Below are positions 35,586 to 44,883 of a stretch of 64,000 nucleotides of DNA, piece by piece; positions within the stretch are counted from its first letter, which is position 1; the number at the start of each line of letters is the position of its first letter. The DNA is from an uncultured Roseobacter sp. (GTDB lineage: Bacteria > Pseudomonadota > Alphaproteobacteria > Rhodobacterales > Rhodobacteraceae): NCBI RefSeq assembly GCF_947491795.1, contig NZ_CANLKW010000003.1:496001-560000 (forward strand), in the 5' to 3' direction. The notes beneath the pieces are model-generated. The model was not told the origin of the DNA. It ran no database searches and saw only the letters and a program-made list of their open reading frames with translations. The position numbers were made by a program, and so were the translations under genes.

Positions 35586-38500
35586 CAGTCTTCTTCCCTG
35601 CTGCCAGGCTCGAACTCGGCCAGCAGTATGTCCTCCAGCCGCGCGGCCAGACCGCGTACAGTCGGGTTTTCAAAAATGGTCTGCAGCGGCAGGTCGATAT
35701 CCAGCGTCTCGCGCAGCCGCGTCACGACCCGGGTGGCATGCAATGAATGACCGCCCATATCAAAAAAGATACCATCCGGCGGCACCGAGGACTGGCCGAG
35801 AATTTCTGCGAATGTTTCGGCCACGAGGTCTTCAACCTCTGTCAGCGTATCGGATGATCCGGCCCCGGTGTCAGGCAGGGGCGGCAGGGCAAGCAGGGCC
35901 GCGACATCAACTTTTCCGTTCTCACCCAGTGGCAGCCTGTCCACAGGAACGATGGCCGACGGACGCGCCTGCGCCTGCAACCGCCCTGCCAGGGCACCGC
36001 GCAACAGCGACACATCCGGCGTCTCATCTTCGAAAACAACAAAGGCAATCAGGGCCTTTTCGTCCGCCCCGGCACCGCGCACAGCCACCACACAATCGCG
36101 CACGCCCGGGTGTTCACGGATCTCACGCTCGACTTCGCCGGGTTCAATCCGAAAGCCCCGGATTTTGACCTGCCGGTCGCAACGGTCCAGAAATTCAAGC
36201 TCTCCGTCAGATGTCCAGCGCACAAGATCTCCGGTGCGGTAGACCGTCCCGCCATCCGGATCAACCGGGTCGGGAACAAACCTGCCATTCCCTGCCCTGT
36301 CACCCAGATACCCCGGCGACACACCTGCCCCGCCAGCGACCAGTTCGCCGGGAATGCCTGCTGGCACCGGATGGCCCTCCGGATCCAGAACCCGCAGCCT
36401 GGTGCCCGGCACAGGCCGTCCGATACGGATACCTGCGTCTGCCGCATCAGGGCGGTCCATAACGGAAAAGCATGTAAAAACAGTATTTTCCGTGGGGCCG
36501 TAGCCGTTGATGACTGTTCCGCCGCGTTGCAGGATGCGTCGCACCGCCTGTTCAGACAATACATCGCCGCCGGCAAACACAGCCTGGAGCCCGGCGAGCC
36601 TGTCCGGGCAAACTTCGCTCATCTGACTGAACAGCCCGGCAGTGAGCCATGCTTTGGTCACACCCGCCTTTCTGATCCAGACATCCAGTTCCTGAGGAGA
36701 CAACTGCCCCTCTGGCGCCAGCGCGATGCAGCCGCCCCCAAGCAACGGACCCCAAATCTCAAACGTCGACGCGTCAAATCCAAGAGGCGCAAACCCCAGC
36801 ATCGTCTCGCCAGGGGCAAAGGAAAAAGGTGCTCCACCCCGCATCAGCCGGATCACTGCACGGTGCATGGTGGGTACGCCCTTGGGCGTTCCGGTCGAGC
36901 CGGACGTAAAGGCTGCATAGGCGATGGACGCAGGCCTGACCAAGCTCGGATCTGTGTCGCCCTCAGCATCAGGCACATCTGCAGACATGCATTCAAGGCC
37001 CAATTCCAACCATCTGTCCGCATCACCTTCCGCGATCACCAGCTTCATCTCTGTGGTGTCTGCGATGGCACGCAGGCGACCGTCAGGCCAGGCCGGATCA
37101 AGGGCAACATAGGCAGCACCTGCTCTGACGATCCCCAACAGACTCACAATCCGGGCGCGGGTACGCGGCAGCGCAATACCGACATACTCTCCGGGCTGAA
37201 TAGCGGCCCTGATAAGTGCCCCGGCAATGGCACCGGACCCGGCCTCAAGATCGGCGTAGGTCATATCGCCTTCGACATCGCGCACTGCGGGCGCATCGGG
37301 GTAACGCTTTGCAATCTGCGCAAAGAGCTCAGGCAGTGTGGCGTCTTCCGGAAAGTCCTTGCTGCCTTCAGCCCATGAACCCAGCAGGGCCTCCCGCTCG
37401 GCGTCGGTCAGCATGTCGATCTGCGCCAACGGGATGTCGGGCTGCTGCAGTGCTCTTGCCAGCAGAGTATTCAGATGACCTTCCAGGCGGGCTATGGTTT
37501 CGGGCTCATAGAGATCGCGCGCGTATTCTATGCGGCCTTTCAGAACGCCGTCCTCTTCCCAGAAGTCGAGTGTCAGATCAAAATTAGCAAAGCCTCTGTG
37601 CAGATCGACCACTTCGATGGACCCGGTCTTTGTCCGCTCCAGCGGGTTGGAAAGATACTGGCTGGTCACACGAAACAGCGGGTTCAAGGACAGGTCTCTT
37701 TCAGGGTCCACCAGTTCCACAACCCGCTCAAAGGGCAGGTCCTGCAGCGTAAGCGCCTCGGCGACGGAACGGCTGATCCGCTGGGACAGTTCGCGGAACG
37801 TGGGATTGCCGCGCAGATCCGCACGCAGCACAAGCGTGCGCACAAAAAACCCAATCAGCTCTTCGAGATCGGATCTGTCGCGCCCTGCGGTGGGCATCCC
37901 GATCATGAAATCTTCAGCCCCGCCATATCGCCGCAGGACCTCTGCAAAACAGCCTGTGATCAGCGCATAGGGGGTCGCAGCGAATTCACGGCTGTGCTCC
38001 CGGCAGGCCCGGGACACATGCGCTGGCAGGACAAAGCGGTGATGCGCGCCGGGCTGTGTGCTGCCCGGACGCCGCGGGTGATCCGAGGGCAGATCCAACT
38101 CGCATGTTTCTGCCAGATAAGAGCGCCATCCGTCGATCAGCGCGTCTTGTCTGTCGCCTTCGACCTGGTCACGCTGCCAGGCGGCATAATCAATGTATTG
38201 TATAGGCAGATCCGGCAACTGAGCAGCGCGGCCAGACACTTCGGCCACGTAAAGCTCCAGCAGGTCCCGCACCAGAATGTTCATCGACCAGGCATCTGAA
38301 ATGATATGATGGATGGTGATCAGCAGAACGCTGCGGCCCGCTGGCATCAGCACCAGCCCGACCCGCAGCAAAGGCGCCGTGCCAAGCTCAAAAGGGGTCG
38401 CTGCGTCCTGCTGGGAAAGGAGCGCCAGCTCTGCTTGGGCTTCTGTTGCGCGCATGCTCCGCAAATCAGCCATCTGCAGGCAGGATGGCACGTCTTCGAC

Positions 38501-38746
38501 AACACGCTGCACCGGTTCGTACCCATCCCAGTCAAAACAGGTGCGCAGCGTTTCGTGCCGCATTGTCAATGCCACACAGGCCGCCGACAATGGCTCGGGC
38601 AACAGCGCAAAGGGCGTTCTGAGCGCGGCATGCAGATTATAAGCCGGATTGCCCGGTGCGATCTGATCCATCAGCCAGAGGCTCTGCTGACCGTGAGAGC
38701 AGCGGAAAACGTCGGGTTCTGAATGCTGGTGATGCACGGTGGTCAT
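35585..38746 (-). CDS. NRPS protein 1 (C-A-T), valine-like pocket
   Basis: 1053 residues. The protein opens directly with a condensation domain (C1 HGQQSLWLMDQ at 18; active HHIISDA at 146-152), so the first module is not a plain A-T loader. That leaves room for N-acylation of the first residue or for a donor made elsewhere. Adenylation domain ~470-955 with A3 FTSGSTGTPKG and K945 in ENGKVD. The pocket residues D658, A659, F662, W700, F724, G726, G748, V756, F757 give DAFWFGGVFK, closest to the DAFWIGGTFK code I recall for Val; a branched aliphatic residue is likely. Carrier Ser1001 in GGHSLHA. There is no methyltransferase, epimerase or thioesterase domain. It begins 23 bp after the 225-residue protein gene on the same strand. 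Confidence 0.93.
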   Translation of the reverse strand: MTTVHHQHSEPDVFRCSHGQQSLWLMDQIAPGNPAYNLHAALRTPFALLPEPLSAACVALTMRHETLRTCFDWDGYEPVQRVVEDVPSCLQMADLRSMRATEAQAELALLSQQDAATPFELGTAPLLRVGLVLMPAGRSVLLITIHHIISDAWSMNILVRDLLELYVAEVSGRAAQLPDLPIQYIDYAAWQRDQVEGDRQDALIDGWRSYLAETCELDLPSDHPRRPGSTQPGAHHRFVLPAHVSRACREHSREFAATPYALITGCFAEVLRRYGGAEDFMIGMPTAGRDRSDLEELIGFFVRTLVLRADLRGNPTFRELSQRISRSVAEALTLQDLPFERVVELVDPERDLSLNPLFRVTSQYLSNPLERTKTGSIEVVDLHRGFANFDLTLDFWEEDGVLKGRIEYARDLYEPETIARLEGHLNTLLARALQQPDIPLAQIDMLTDAEREALLGSWAEGSKDFPEDATLPELFAQIAKRYPDAPAVRDVEGDMTYADLEAGSGAIAGALIRAAIQPGEYVGIALPRTRARIVSLLGIVRAGAAYVALDPAWPDGRLRAIADTTEMKLVIAEGDADRWLELGLECMSADVPDAEGDTDPSLVRPASIAYAAFTSGSTGTPKGVPTMHRAVIRLMRGGAPFSFAPGETMLGFAPLGFDASTFEIWGPLLGGGCIALAPEGQLSPQELDVWIRKAGVTKAWLTAGLFSQMSEVCPDRLAGLQAVFAGGDVLSEQAVRRILQRGGTVINGYGPTENTVFTCFSVMDRPDAADAGIRIGRPVPGTRLRVLDPEGHPVPAGIPGELVAGGAGVSPGYLGDRAGNGRFVPDPVDPDGGTVYRTGDLVRWTSDGELEFLDRCDRQVKIRGFRIEPGEVEREIREHPGVRDCVVAVRGAGADEKALIAFVVFEDETPDVSLLRGALAGRLQAQARPSAIVPVDRLPLGENGKVDVAALLALPPLPDTGAGSSDTLTEVEDLVAETFAEILGQSSVPPDGIFFDMGGHSLHATRVVTRLRETLDIDLPLQTIFENPTVRGLAARLEDILLAEFEPGSREED

Positions 38747-38769
38747 GCCTGCCAGATGTCCTTTCGTGC

Positions 38770-39447
38770 TTATTCGCTGCCCTTTTGCCCCGGCTCATCG
38801 CTGTCAGAGACACGCGCAACGCTGCCGTCCGGGGAAATTGCAAAGGCCTCCTGCCGGGCATCGCCGCGCGCAGTGCGCCGGGTGAAGGATTTGACCATCG
38901 TGCGATCGGCTCCACGGCCAGACGTCACCGGCTTGCTGTCAGACGCATCCTGAGGCTTTTTACAGATCGACTGGTCCAAAGCTTCCGCCAGGTCTTCGGC
39001 CTGCAGGATCACAGCGCCGATACTTGCAACTGTGACCACAAGGTTGCCGCGCAAAAATACGAATGTCCCCTGGCCGGGCACGGCCTCGGCCTCGGCAAAG
39101 CGCGGCGGGATGCGCAGCAGATCCGCAGGATCACGCTGAAACCGCGCCAGTGTTTCCATGAAAAGCGCGCGGCCCTGGCCGGCATCTTCTGTTTCCAGAA
39201 TTTCGATCCGGGCCATACTTTCCGAACCTGTGGCCTGCGCGTTGACCTGGATCAGCCGGACACCCCGCCCGGTATCGATTTCCCGCGCACGGGCAAATAT
39301 CCAGCCGGGCAGCATATCCGCCGTGAATCCAAAATTGCGGACCGAGATTTCCTCCTCTGGGGCGGGCGCAAAAGCCTCCTCACCCACAGCCTGACCAACG
39401 GCATCCATCTGTGCCCGGGACGTCGCAGTAAAATCGGTGTCGCTCAT
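38770..39447 (-). CDS. Unknown protein of the NRPS operon
   Basis: 225 residues; family not recognised. The first ~160 residues look folded, with FTADMLPGWIFARAREIDTG, VRLIQVNAQATGSESMARIEILE and a hydrophobic FVFLRGNLVVTVASIGAVI that could be a core strand pair. The last ~65 residues are polar and low in complexity (SDSKPVTSGRGADR, RRTARGDARQ), probably disordered. No signal peptide or catalytic motif. It overlaps the preceding gene as ATGA and lies 23 bp before the first NRPS gene, so it is part of the same unit. A helper for the NRPS product is possible, but nothing in the sequence shows what it does. Confidence 0.8.
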   Translation of the reverse strand: MSDTDFTATSRAQMDAVGQAVGEEAFAPAPEEEISVRNFGFTADMLPGWIFARAREIDTGRGVRLIQVNAQATGSESMARIEILETEDAGQGRALFMETLARFQRDPADLLRIPPRFAEAEAVPGQGTFVFLRGNLVVTVASIGAVILQAEDLAEALDQSICKKPQDASDSKPVTSGRGADRTMVKSFTRRTARGDARQEAFAISPDGSVARVSDSDEPGQKGSE

Positions 39448-40727
39448 ATCAGTGCGCGCCTCCGTCGCTCTTCAGGCAGGGGGTGGCAGATCAGCAGGGA
39501 CTCCGGTGCTGCAAGCATGCGCCTGTAAAAGGTCTGCCATATCGAACCAAACGGAATGCCCGCGGGCAAAAGCGGCACGGGCAGATGGGCAAAGGGCGAC
39601 AGGTTGCTGTCGACAACAACTGAAGCATCATAGATCGCGTCATCCTGTTCGCAGTCGCCACTCCAGCCGACTTCGTGAAACATGAACCCAAGACCCAGAT
39701 TGCACGGGCTGCCCCAGGAACTGTGGCCGATGGTCTGGCTGTCGCGCAGCATAAAGGCGGGCACATACTGGCCCATACGACCCTGCCAGAGGTCCGCGCC
39801 CAGCAGATTGGCAAAAGTTGATACGGCACAGGCGCAGTCTGTGCAGTTCACGTAGGGCCCGTTACCCAGTCCTCCGCGCGCGCGCTCCAGAAAGGCGGTC
39901 AGATCGAAAATCCCCATGGGCGTGTTGGTGTACATCTCACGAGCACCCACCGGGCAGCCATACTCGATCTGGCCATAGCCCATAGCATGTACACCTGCGC
40001 ATATCATCGCAGCCACATCCCGCTTCAGCCGTGCACCCGATGCCCAGCTGCAGGCGAGCTCCAGCGCACCCGACCAGGGCAAAGCACTGTTCCAGACTTC
40101 TGCGGGCTCCTGCAACCAGGGGGTCGCCGGCAGATCAAGCGTGGTGAATATCCGGTGGAAGGAGGTGTCAAAGTCCTGCCAGCGTGGTGAGGTCGCTGTC
40201 CGATACTGCCAGCGCCAGGCGATCTCGTGAATGCCGACGGCACTGGCCCGCAGACGCCCGCCATTCAGCTTCAGAAAAACCGCGCCGCTCTCACCGTCCG
40301 CACCGATTGTGACCGGCGTTGGTGGAATGCGCCCCAGGATCGGCGGGGCGTCGGCTGCCAGTTCGGCAAGAGATGCGTAATAGCGCGAAAGGGTTGGATT
40401 GATCGGTGCCCAGCTGTCTGCCAGAGACCTCAGCAGAGCTGTGCGCGGATCGGCGTCTGACAGACGCGGTTGAGCCGGAACGGCCTGTATCTCCAGCCTT
40501 TGTGGCGGCAGCCCGTTCCAGGAAAAATTCGCAAAAATGCCGAGGGCGCCAGGATCAATGTGACGTGCAGCATAGGCGATGGGCAGTTCAATCGGCAGTC
40601 TGACCGAAGTGCGGGACCATTCCGGCCCGACAATGGCCTCGTCATAGTCGATGCGCAGGTTCAGCGCGCTGCCACGTTTGTCTGTGGCGTCGTGATTGAA
40701 AAGAAGCTGTTTCAGCGAAGCGGACAC
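39444..40727 (-). CDS. Transglutaminase-fold-like protein of the NRPS operon
   Basis: 427 residues; no family I can name with certainty. Residues 291-310 (PYVNCTDCACAVSTFANLLG) resemble the cysteine motif of the transglutaminase/papain-like superfamily (GxCxDxA...LLRxxG). His351 in FMFHEVGW and Asp367 in AIYDASVVVD could complete a Cys295-His-Asp triad in the right order. The N-terminal ~200 residues lack Cys and look beta-rich. No signal peptide. The start is GTG 40727 with GGAG 8 nt upstream. If the triad is real, the protein could form or break an amide bond, for instance attaching the NRPS product to an amine or protein, or hydrolysing it. Confidence 0.78.
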   Translation of the reverse strand: MSASLKQLLFNHDATDKRGSALNLRIDYDEAIVGPEWSRTSVRLPIELPIAYAARHIDPGALGIFANFSWNGLPPQRLEIQAVPAQPRLSDADPRTALLRSLADSWAPINPTLSRYYASLAELAADAPPILGRIPPTPVTIGADGESGAVFLKLNGGRLRASAVGIHEIAWRWQYRTATSPRWQDFDTSFHRIFTTLDLPATPWLQEPAEVWNSALPWSGALELACSWASGARLKRDVAAMICAGVHAMGYGQIEYGCPVGAREMYTNTPMGIFDLTAFLERARGGLGNGPYVNCTDCACAVSTFANLLGADLWQGRMGQYVPAFMLRDSQTIGHSSWGSPCNLGLGFMFHEVGWSGDCEQDDAIYDASVVVDSNLSPFAHLPVPLLPAGIPFGSIWQTFYRRMLAAPESLLICHPLPEERRRRALI

Positions 40728-40762
40728 TCAAATACTCCCACAACTGGGGCCTGCCAGCCCGG

Positions 40763-41956
40763 TTACTCTTGCTTCTTCGCACCTGTCTTGCCGGTCGCCC
40801 GGGTTCCGTCTTTTGCGGCAGTGCCGGATTTTGCCGGGCCCGAAGCCGCAGATTTCGTTACTTTGGTTTTGCTTTTTGCAGTGCCGGTTCGCGCAGGGGT
40901 CGGTTTTTTCTTAGCCGCAGCTGGCCTGGCTGCCGCTGCTTTCTTTGCTGCCGGTGCTGCCTTTTTCGTTTCAGCAGGCTTTGCCTTGGCTGGTTCCGGC
41001 ACGTTAACCCAGCTTGCCCGTGGCATGCTCGCGGTACTCACGGACATCGCTTTTGTCGCCCGGGCGGTGTCGGCTGCAGACCGTGCCGACGCCGCTGCAG
41101 GTGCGGGTCTTGCGACGGGTTTAGGTGCGGCAGCTACCGGCGCCGGGGCCGCCGGCTTTCGCGTGGTCGTCGCAGTGGACCGGAACTCACTGGCCGGGGG
41201 TGGTCTGCCCGCGCCGTCGCCACCGTCCAGTTTGTCCTGCCAGAAGTCGGTCGCGGCTTGCGCTGCCGTCTGGTAGGCCTCCGCCATATCCTCGCTGACA
41301 GCCGTAATCTCGGCGCTGAAGTCCATGACCGTCGCATTCAGATCAAAGGTCTGTGACGCTTCTTCGGCCGCACGGCCAATGCTGCTGTTAAGCTCCTCAG
41401 CCGCCTGCTGCAGGCCTTTGCTGATCTCTTCCTGGAGTGCGCTGAGGTGACTGACATAGTCGCTCTGGGCCCCGGAAATCTCACCAGCGAGGCTGTCGTT
41501 TACCAGAGTGCTGTTCAGTTCCTGATAAAAGGCCTCAATTGCTTTTTGCGTGGCGCCGGCAGGGTCCGCATCGGTTTGCGCCTCTTCCATTGCCGCACCA
41601 AGTCTTTCCTGCGCCGGAGCCACGATGTCAGCCCAGCGCGCAGGATCCACATACTCGCCGTACTTCATTGCAAAGGAATTGAAGGCCTCAACCGTTGGCT
41701 CAAGACTGGGGCTGCCAGCATAGACCGTCGATACTGTCTCTGCGTAATTCTGGTAAGCAGCCGTAACGCGGTTGCTCAGATCAGACATGTATCCCTGCTG
41801 AACCTGCGTCAGCTTGCTCAGTGCCTCCCGGTACCGGCCATCCAGGGGTTCAAGTGCGGATGTCAGCGCCTCGGCATAGACAGCAAGAGCCTTTTGCTGA
41901 ATTTCGGCGTGATCAGCAGCCATTTCAGCTGCGCTCATTATATCTGCGGAAGCCAC
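40763..41956 (-). CDS. Coiled-coil protein with Ala/Lys/Pro-rich tail (phasin-like), first gene of the NRPS operon
   Basis: 397 residues from GTG 41956, with GGGAG 6 nt upstream. Residues 1-~240 are almost entirely helical with heptad-like Leu/Ala spacing (ALTSALEPLDGRYREALSKL, SHLSALQEEISKGLQQAAEEL), and contain no Cys. Residues ~250-397 are Ala/Pro/Lys/Thr-rich (AAPAAKKAAAARPAAAKKK and similar), like histone H1 or the tails of some phasins and PhaF-type granule proteins. It probably coats or tethers a surface such as a polymer granule, nucleoid or membrane. Only 35 bp separate it from the next gene. It could be an unrelated phasin whose promoter the NRPS genes use, or a real partner. Confidence 0.8.
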   Translation of the reverse strand: MASADIMSAAEMAADHAEIQQKALAVYAEALTSALEPLDGRYREALSKLTQVQQGYMSDLSNRVTAAYQNYAETVSTVYAGSPSLEPTVEAFNSFAMKYGEYVDPARWADIVAPAQERLGAAMEEAQTDADPAGATQKAIEAFYQELNSTLVNDSLAGEISGAQSDYVSHLSALQEEISKGLQQAAEELNSSIGRAAEEASQTFDLNATVMDFSAEITAVSEDMAEAYQTAAQAATDFWQDKLDGGDGAGRPPPASEFRSTATTTRKPAAPAPVAAAPKPVARPAPAAASARSAADTARATKAMSVSTASMPRASWVNVPEPAKAKPAETKKAAPAAKKAAAARPAAAKKKPTPARTGTAKSKTKVTKSAASGPAKSGTAAKDGTRATGKTGAKKQE

Positions 41957-42516
41957 GGCATACTCCCAGAAAAAAGTTCCAGAACAAGTCAGATGCGGTC
42001 AGAAAAAACCGCCCGAATTCAGATTTCAGCAGCAACAGAAAAGCCGCAGAAACCAGTGTCAAAATCAACTGTCACGATAACGTGAAGCTAGCATCGCAAC
42101 CCACGATTCCGCAACAAATAAAGTTAACAAGCCCTACTCCTGCGTGTGTCTTTTCCAACTTTTACGTGTACACCAATAGCGATTTCCTATTATTAACAGG
42201 TGCTTAAAAAACGCGCTTATACCCGCAAAGGTTAATTTTTCTGACAGGTTGCAGCATGCGGCGCGGGGCACGTATCACGTAGTTTGGGACCGTCAGATCA
42301 GGCAATGTGCACCGCAAAAAGCATTCCGGTACAATGCTTTGTCAACGGCGAACCGCGCGCCAGGCAAAGGGTCTTTTCGGTCAATTTGAGCGGCGTTTCA
42401 CAACCTGTTGCACGCTGCAGATTTGCAGCAGGTTCGCCGACAGGTTCTGGCCGCGGCGTTCAGGCGTGAATCCGCCGACAGGCAGGCCCGGCCACGTCCG
42501 ACAAAAGACCGCACGT
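41957..42516. other. 560-bp non-coding region upstream of the NRPS operon, AT-rich part
   Basis: No gene is seen. The stretch ~42100-42240 is clearly AT-richer than its surroundings and contains small dyads: TCACG-ATAA-CGTGA around 42072-42085 and the 8-bp palindrome GTGTACAC around 42166-42173. On the minus strand a TTGACA lies at 42062-42057, but no good -10 follows it. This is the most likely promoter/control region for the whole minus-strand operon 41956-20380. Next to the SLC13 gene end it also holds a stem-loop (42402-42434). Confidence 0.5.
42402..42434. terminator. Stem-loop downstream of the SLC13-type gene
   Basis: AACCTGTTGCA (42402-42412) pairs with TGCAGCAGGTT (42424-42434) in an 11-bp stem with one G-T wobble and an 11-base loop. 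It lies 83 bp after the transporter stop on the minus strand. No U-run follows, so it is a weak terminator candidate or an RNA 3' end structure. Confidence 0.35.
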
Positions 42517-44418
42517 TCAGAAAATCACGCTCATCACCAGGAGGGATACCACCAGGAACAGGAGGGTCATGATCCCGCCGCTTTTGATGAAATCCGTCAC
42601 TCTGTAACCGGCGGGCCCCATGATCAGCGCGTTCACCTGATGCGTGGGAATGAGAAATGAGTTGGACGTCGATATCGCGACCGTCAACGCGAAAATCGCC
42701 GGATCTCCTCCGGCTGCAACGGCAATCGATACCGCCAGCGGGACCAGCAGAACCGTGGCACCGACGTTGGACATGATGAGTGTGAAAACCGTTGCCAGAA
42801 CAGCCACGCCAGCCTGCAGCGACCATATGGGCCACCCATCCAGCAGCATCAGGATCTGCTGGGCAATCCAGCCCGCGGTTCCTGTCGTCTGGACGGCCTG
42901 GCCAAGGGGTATCAGGCTGGCCAGCAGGAACACGGTGCTCCAGCTTACGGCCTCGTATGCATCATCGATATCCAGCACACCCGTCAGGATCATGCCGACA
43001 GCCCCTGTCAGCAGACAGAGTGACAGACGCAGATCGGTGAAGAGGATCAGTGTCAGGGCGATCAGGAAAAACAAAAGTGCCCAGCCGACTTTTTTGGGCC
43101 GCAACTCCTCCTGCGGGAAATCCGTTGTAATGACCACAAAGTCCCGGTCCCGGGTCAGACGGGTCAGCGCCTCCCAGGTGCTGTGAATGACAAGGGTATC
43201 ACCCGCGTGAAAGGGTTCTTCGCCAACGGCGGTTGGCGCATGATCCTCGGTTTCCACATAGCTCATCGTCTCGCCGTCCCGGTGGATCGCCAGCAGACTG
43301 GCCCCATAGGTTTTGCGGAACACCAGATCGTGCGCGCATTTGCCAATGACCGAAGAGCCGGGTGGCACAACCATTTCGGCAACGCCGGACTTTGTGGCGG
43401 CATAGTCCTCTGCAAAGACCTCGAGGCTGTCGTGGAGGATGTATCCCCCTTCGCGGACCATCTGTTCAATGACTTTGGCCCGTCCCAGAACGGCGATGCG
43501 GCAGGGGGCGGTAATCTCGGTCTGAATGACCGGTGCAAACCAGCGTTTGCCCTGGTACGCGCTGCCGATGATATAAATGTGATAGCGCTGCATAACGTCG
43601 TCAAAAGTCTCGCCGACACACGGATGCCCGGCCGGAATGGAAATTTCGAAAATGTCCGTTTTCAGCCCGTATATGTTTTTGAGATAGTTCTTCAGGGACT
43701 GCCCGCTTGTGCCGTCGCCGACCTTTTTGCCGGCCGGCAACACCCAGCGCCCCAGCAGCGTGAAGTACAGAATGCCGGTCAGAACGAGGCACACACCGAC
43801 GGGCGTGACCGAGAACAGACCAAAGGGTTCCATCTGCTGATCTGCCGGCAGGGTCTGATTGGCACTGAGCAACAGGTCGTTGAGCAGGATCAGGGGCGAA
43901 GAGCCGACCATAGTCATTGTGCCGCCCAGGATCGCACAGAACCCCATCGGCATGAGCAGGCGGCTGAGCGGCAGTTCGGTCCTCACTGAAATCCGGCTGA
44001 CCACCGGCAGGAAAAGAGCCGCAGCGCCCACATTCTGCATAAACGACGATATTACCCCGACGGTACCGGAGACGATCGGGATAATCCTTGTCTCTGTTTT
44101 TCCGCCATGCTTCAGGATCAGCGAGGCGACTTTGCTCATCAGGCCGGTTTTATCGAGGCCCGCACCGATGATCATGACTGCGATGATGGAAACCACAGCG
44201 TTGGAAGCCAGACCGTCAAAAAGCGTGCTGACATCTGCGAGCGATCCCAGCCCGGGCAACTGACTGAGCAGGCCAAGCAGAACCATCACGAGGATTGCGG
44301 CAAAATCGATCCGGACAATTTCCGAGACGAAGAGAAAAACTGTGAATGCCAGAAGGCCGAGCACAACGGCCATCTCTGTTGTCAGGCTGATCAGTTCCAA
44401 TGCGTTAATCTCCCCCAT
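42517..44418 (-). CDS. SLC13/DASS-type anion transporter with two RCK_C (TrkA_C) domains
   Basis: About 633 residues from ATG 44418. N-terminal helices (~15-215), then a soluble centre with two RCK_C-like units (IPAGHPCVGETFDDVMQRY and VPPGSSVIGKCAHDLVFRK), then further helices to the C-terminus. MGFCAILGGTMTMVGSSPLILLND and the C-terminal IPTHQVNALIMGPAGY are the paired hairpin motifs of DASS/citrate-sulfate carriers. It likely moves sulfate, a dicarboxylate or another anion. The frame is open further upstream, but those residues are not transporter-like. A TTG at 44400 preceded by GGGGGAG is an alternative start with a better ribosome site. Confidence 0.88.
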   Translation of the reverse strand: MGEINALELISLTTEMAVVLGLLAFTVFLFVSEIVRIDFAAILVMVLLGLLSQLPGLGSLADVSTLFDGLASNAVVSIIAVMIIGAGLDKTGLMSKVASLILKHGGKTETRIIPIVSGTVGVISSFMQNVGAAALFLPVVSRISVRTELPLSRLLMPMGFCAILGGTMTMVGSSPLILLNDLLLSANQTLPADQQMEPFGLFSVTPVGVCLVLTGILYFTLLGRWVLPAGKKVGDGTSGQSLKNYLKNIYGLKTDIFEISIPAGHPCVGETFDDVMQRYHIYIIGSAYQGKRWFAPVIQTEITAPCRIAVLGRAKVIEQMVREGGYILHDSLEVFAEDYAATKSGVAEMVVPPGSSVIGKCAHDLVFRKTYGASLLAIHRDGETMSYVETEDHAPTAVGEEPFHAGDTLVIHSTWEALTRLTRDRDFVVITTDFPQEELRPKKVGWALLFFLIALTLILFTDLRLSLCLLTGAVGMILTGVLDIDDAYEAVSWSTVFLLASLIPLGQAVQTTGTAGWIAQQILMLLDGWPIWSLQAGVAVLATVFTLIMSNVGATVLLVPLAVSIAVAAGGDPAIFALTVAISTSNSFLIPTHQVNALIMGPAGYRVTDFIKSGGIMTLLFLVVSLLVMSVIF

Positions 44419-44883
44419 GCAATTGTTACTACCAGCAAGCTGTTTTACGCAACAAAACCTTATGGCAAATACTGTGGTTGCGTGTTTTCCGCTGTGCCGG
44501 ATGTTCCGGAACATCCGGCCAGTGCTGTTCAAACAAGGGCGCTTTGCGGATTCTCAAGGTCACAACGGCGCCTTCATCATGCGCCGGTAATGGCCCGGAT
44601 GAGCAGTTCATCGGACGCCAACCCCAAAGAGGCGCAGACGCGACGCACGCAGGTTGGCCAAGCCGGCAACCATGGTCGGGTATGCTGTTATCGGATGGGT
44701 GCAATTTGTCCGTTTCAGCCACGCTGCGCGATTGCGCAGTGCTGGAACGACGGGTCGAGATGTCACCCGGGCAGCATTTTGCACCGGGGAGCAATGCCAG
44801 CGGACTGATTATGCGCCACAACGCGTCACCGTCGCGCGGGCACCCGCTTTGTGCTAGCATATCGCCGGAAAAAGGGGACTTTC
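44419..44883. other. 465-bp divergent intergenic region
   Basis: Lies between the divergent SLC13-type and TPR genes and must carry both promoters. Several frames stay open, but none has a ribosome site or a recognisable product. They are Cys/Trp/His-rich in a way typical of translated non-coding DNA. A decayed gene cannot be excluded at 44590-44810, where the plus strand is open in two frames. Confidence 0.45.

Noticed and set aside
44590..44810. Possible gene or pseudogene between the SLC13-type and TPR genes
   Set aside because: Open in more than one frame, but no ribosome site, no family pattern and atypical residue composition. I treat it as non-coding.
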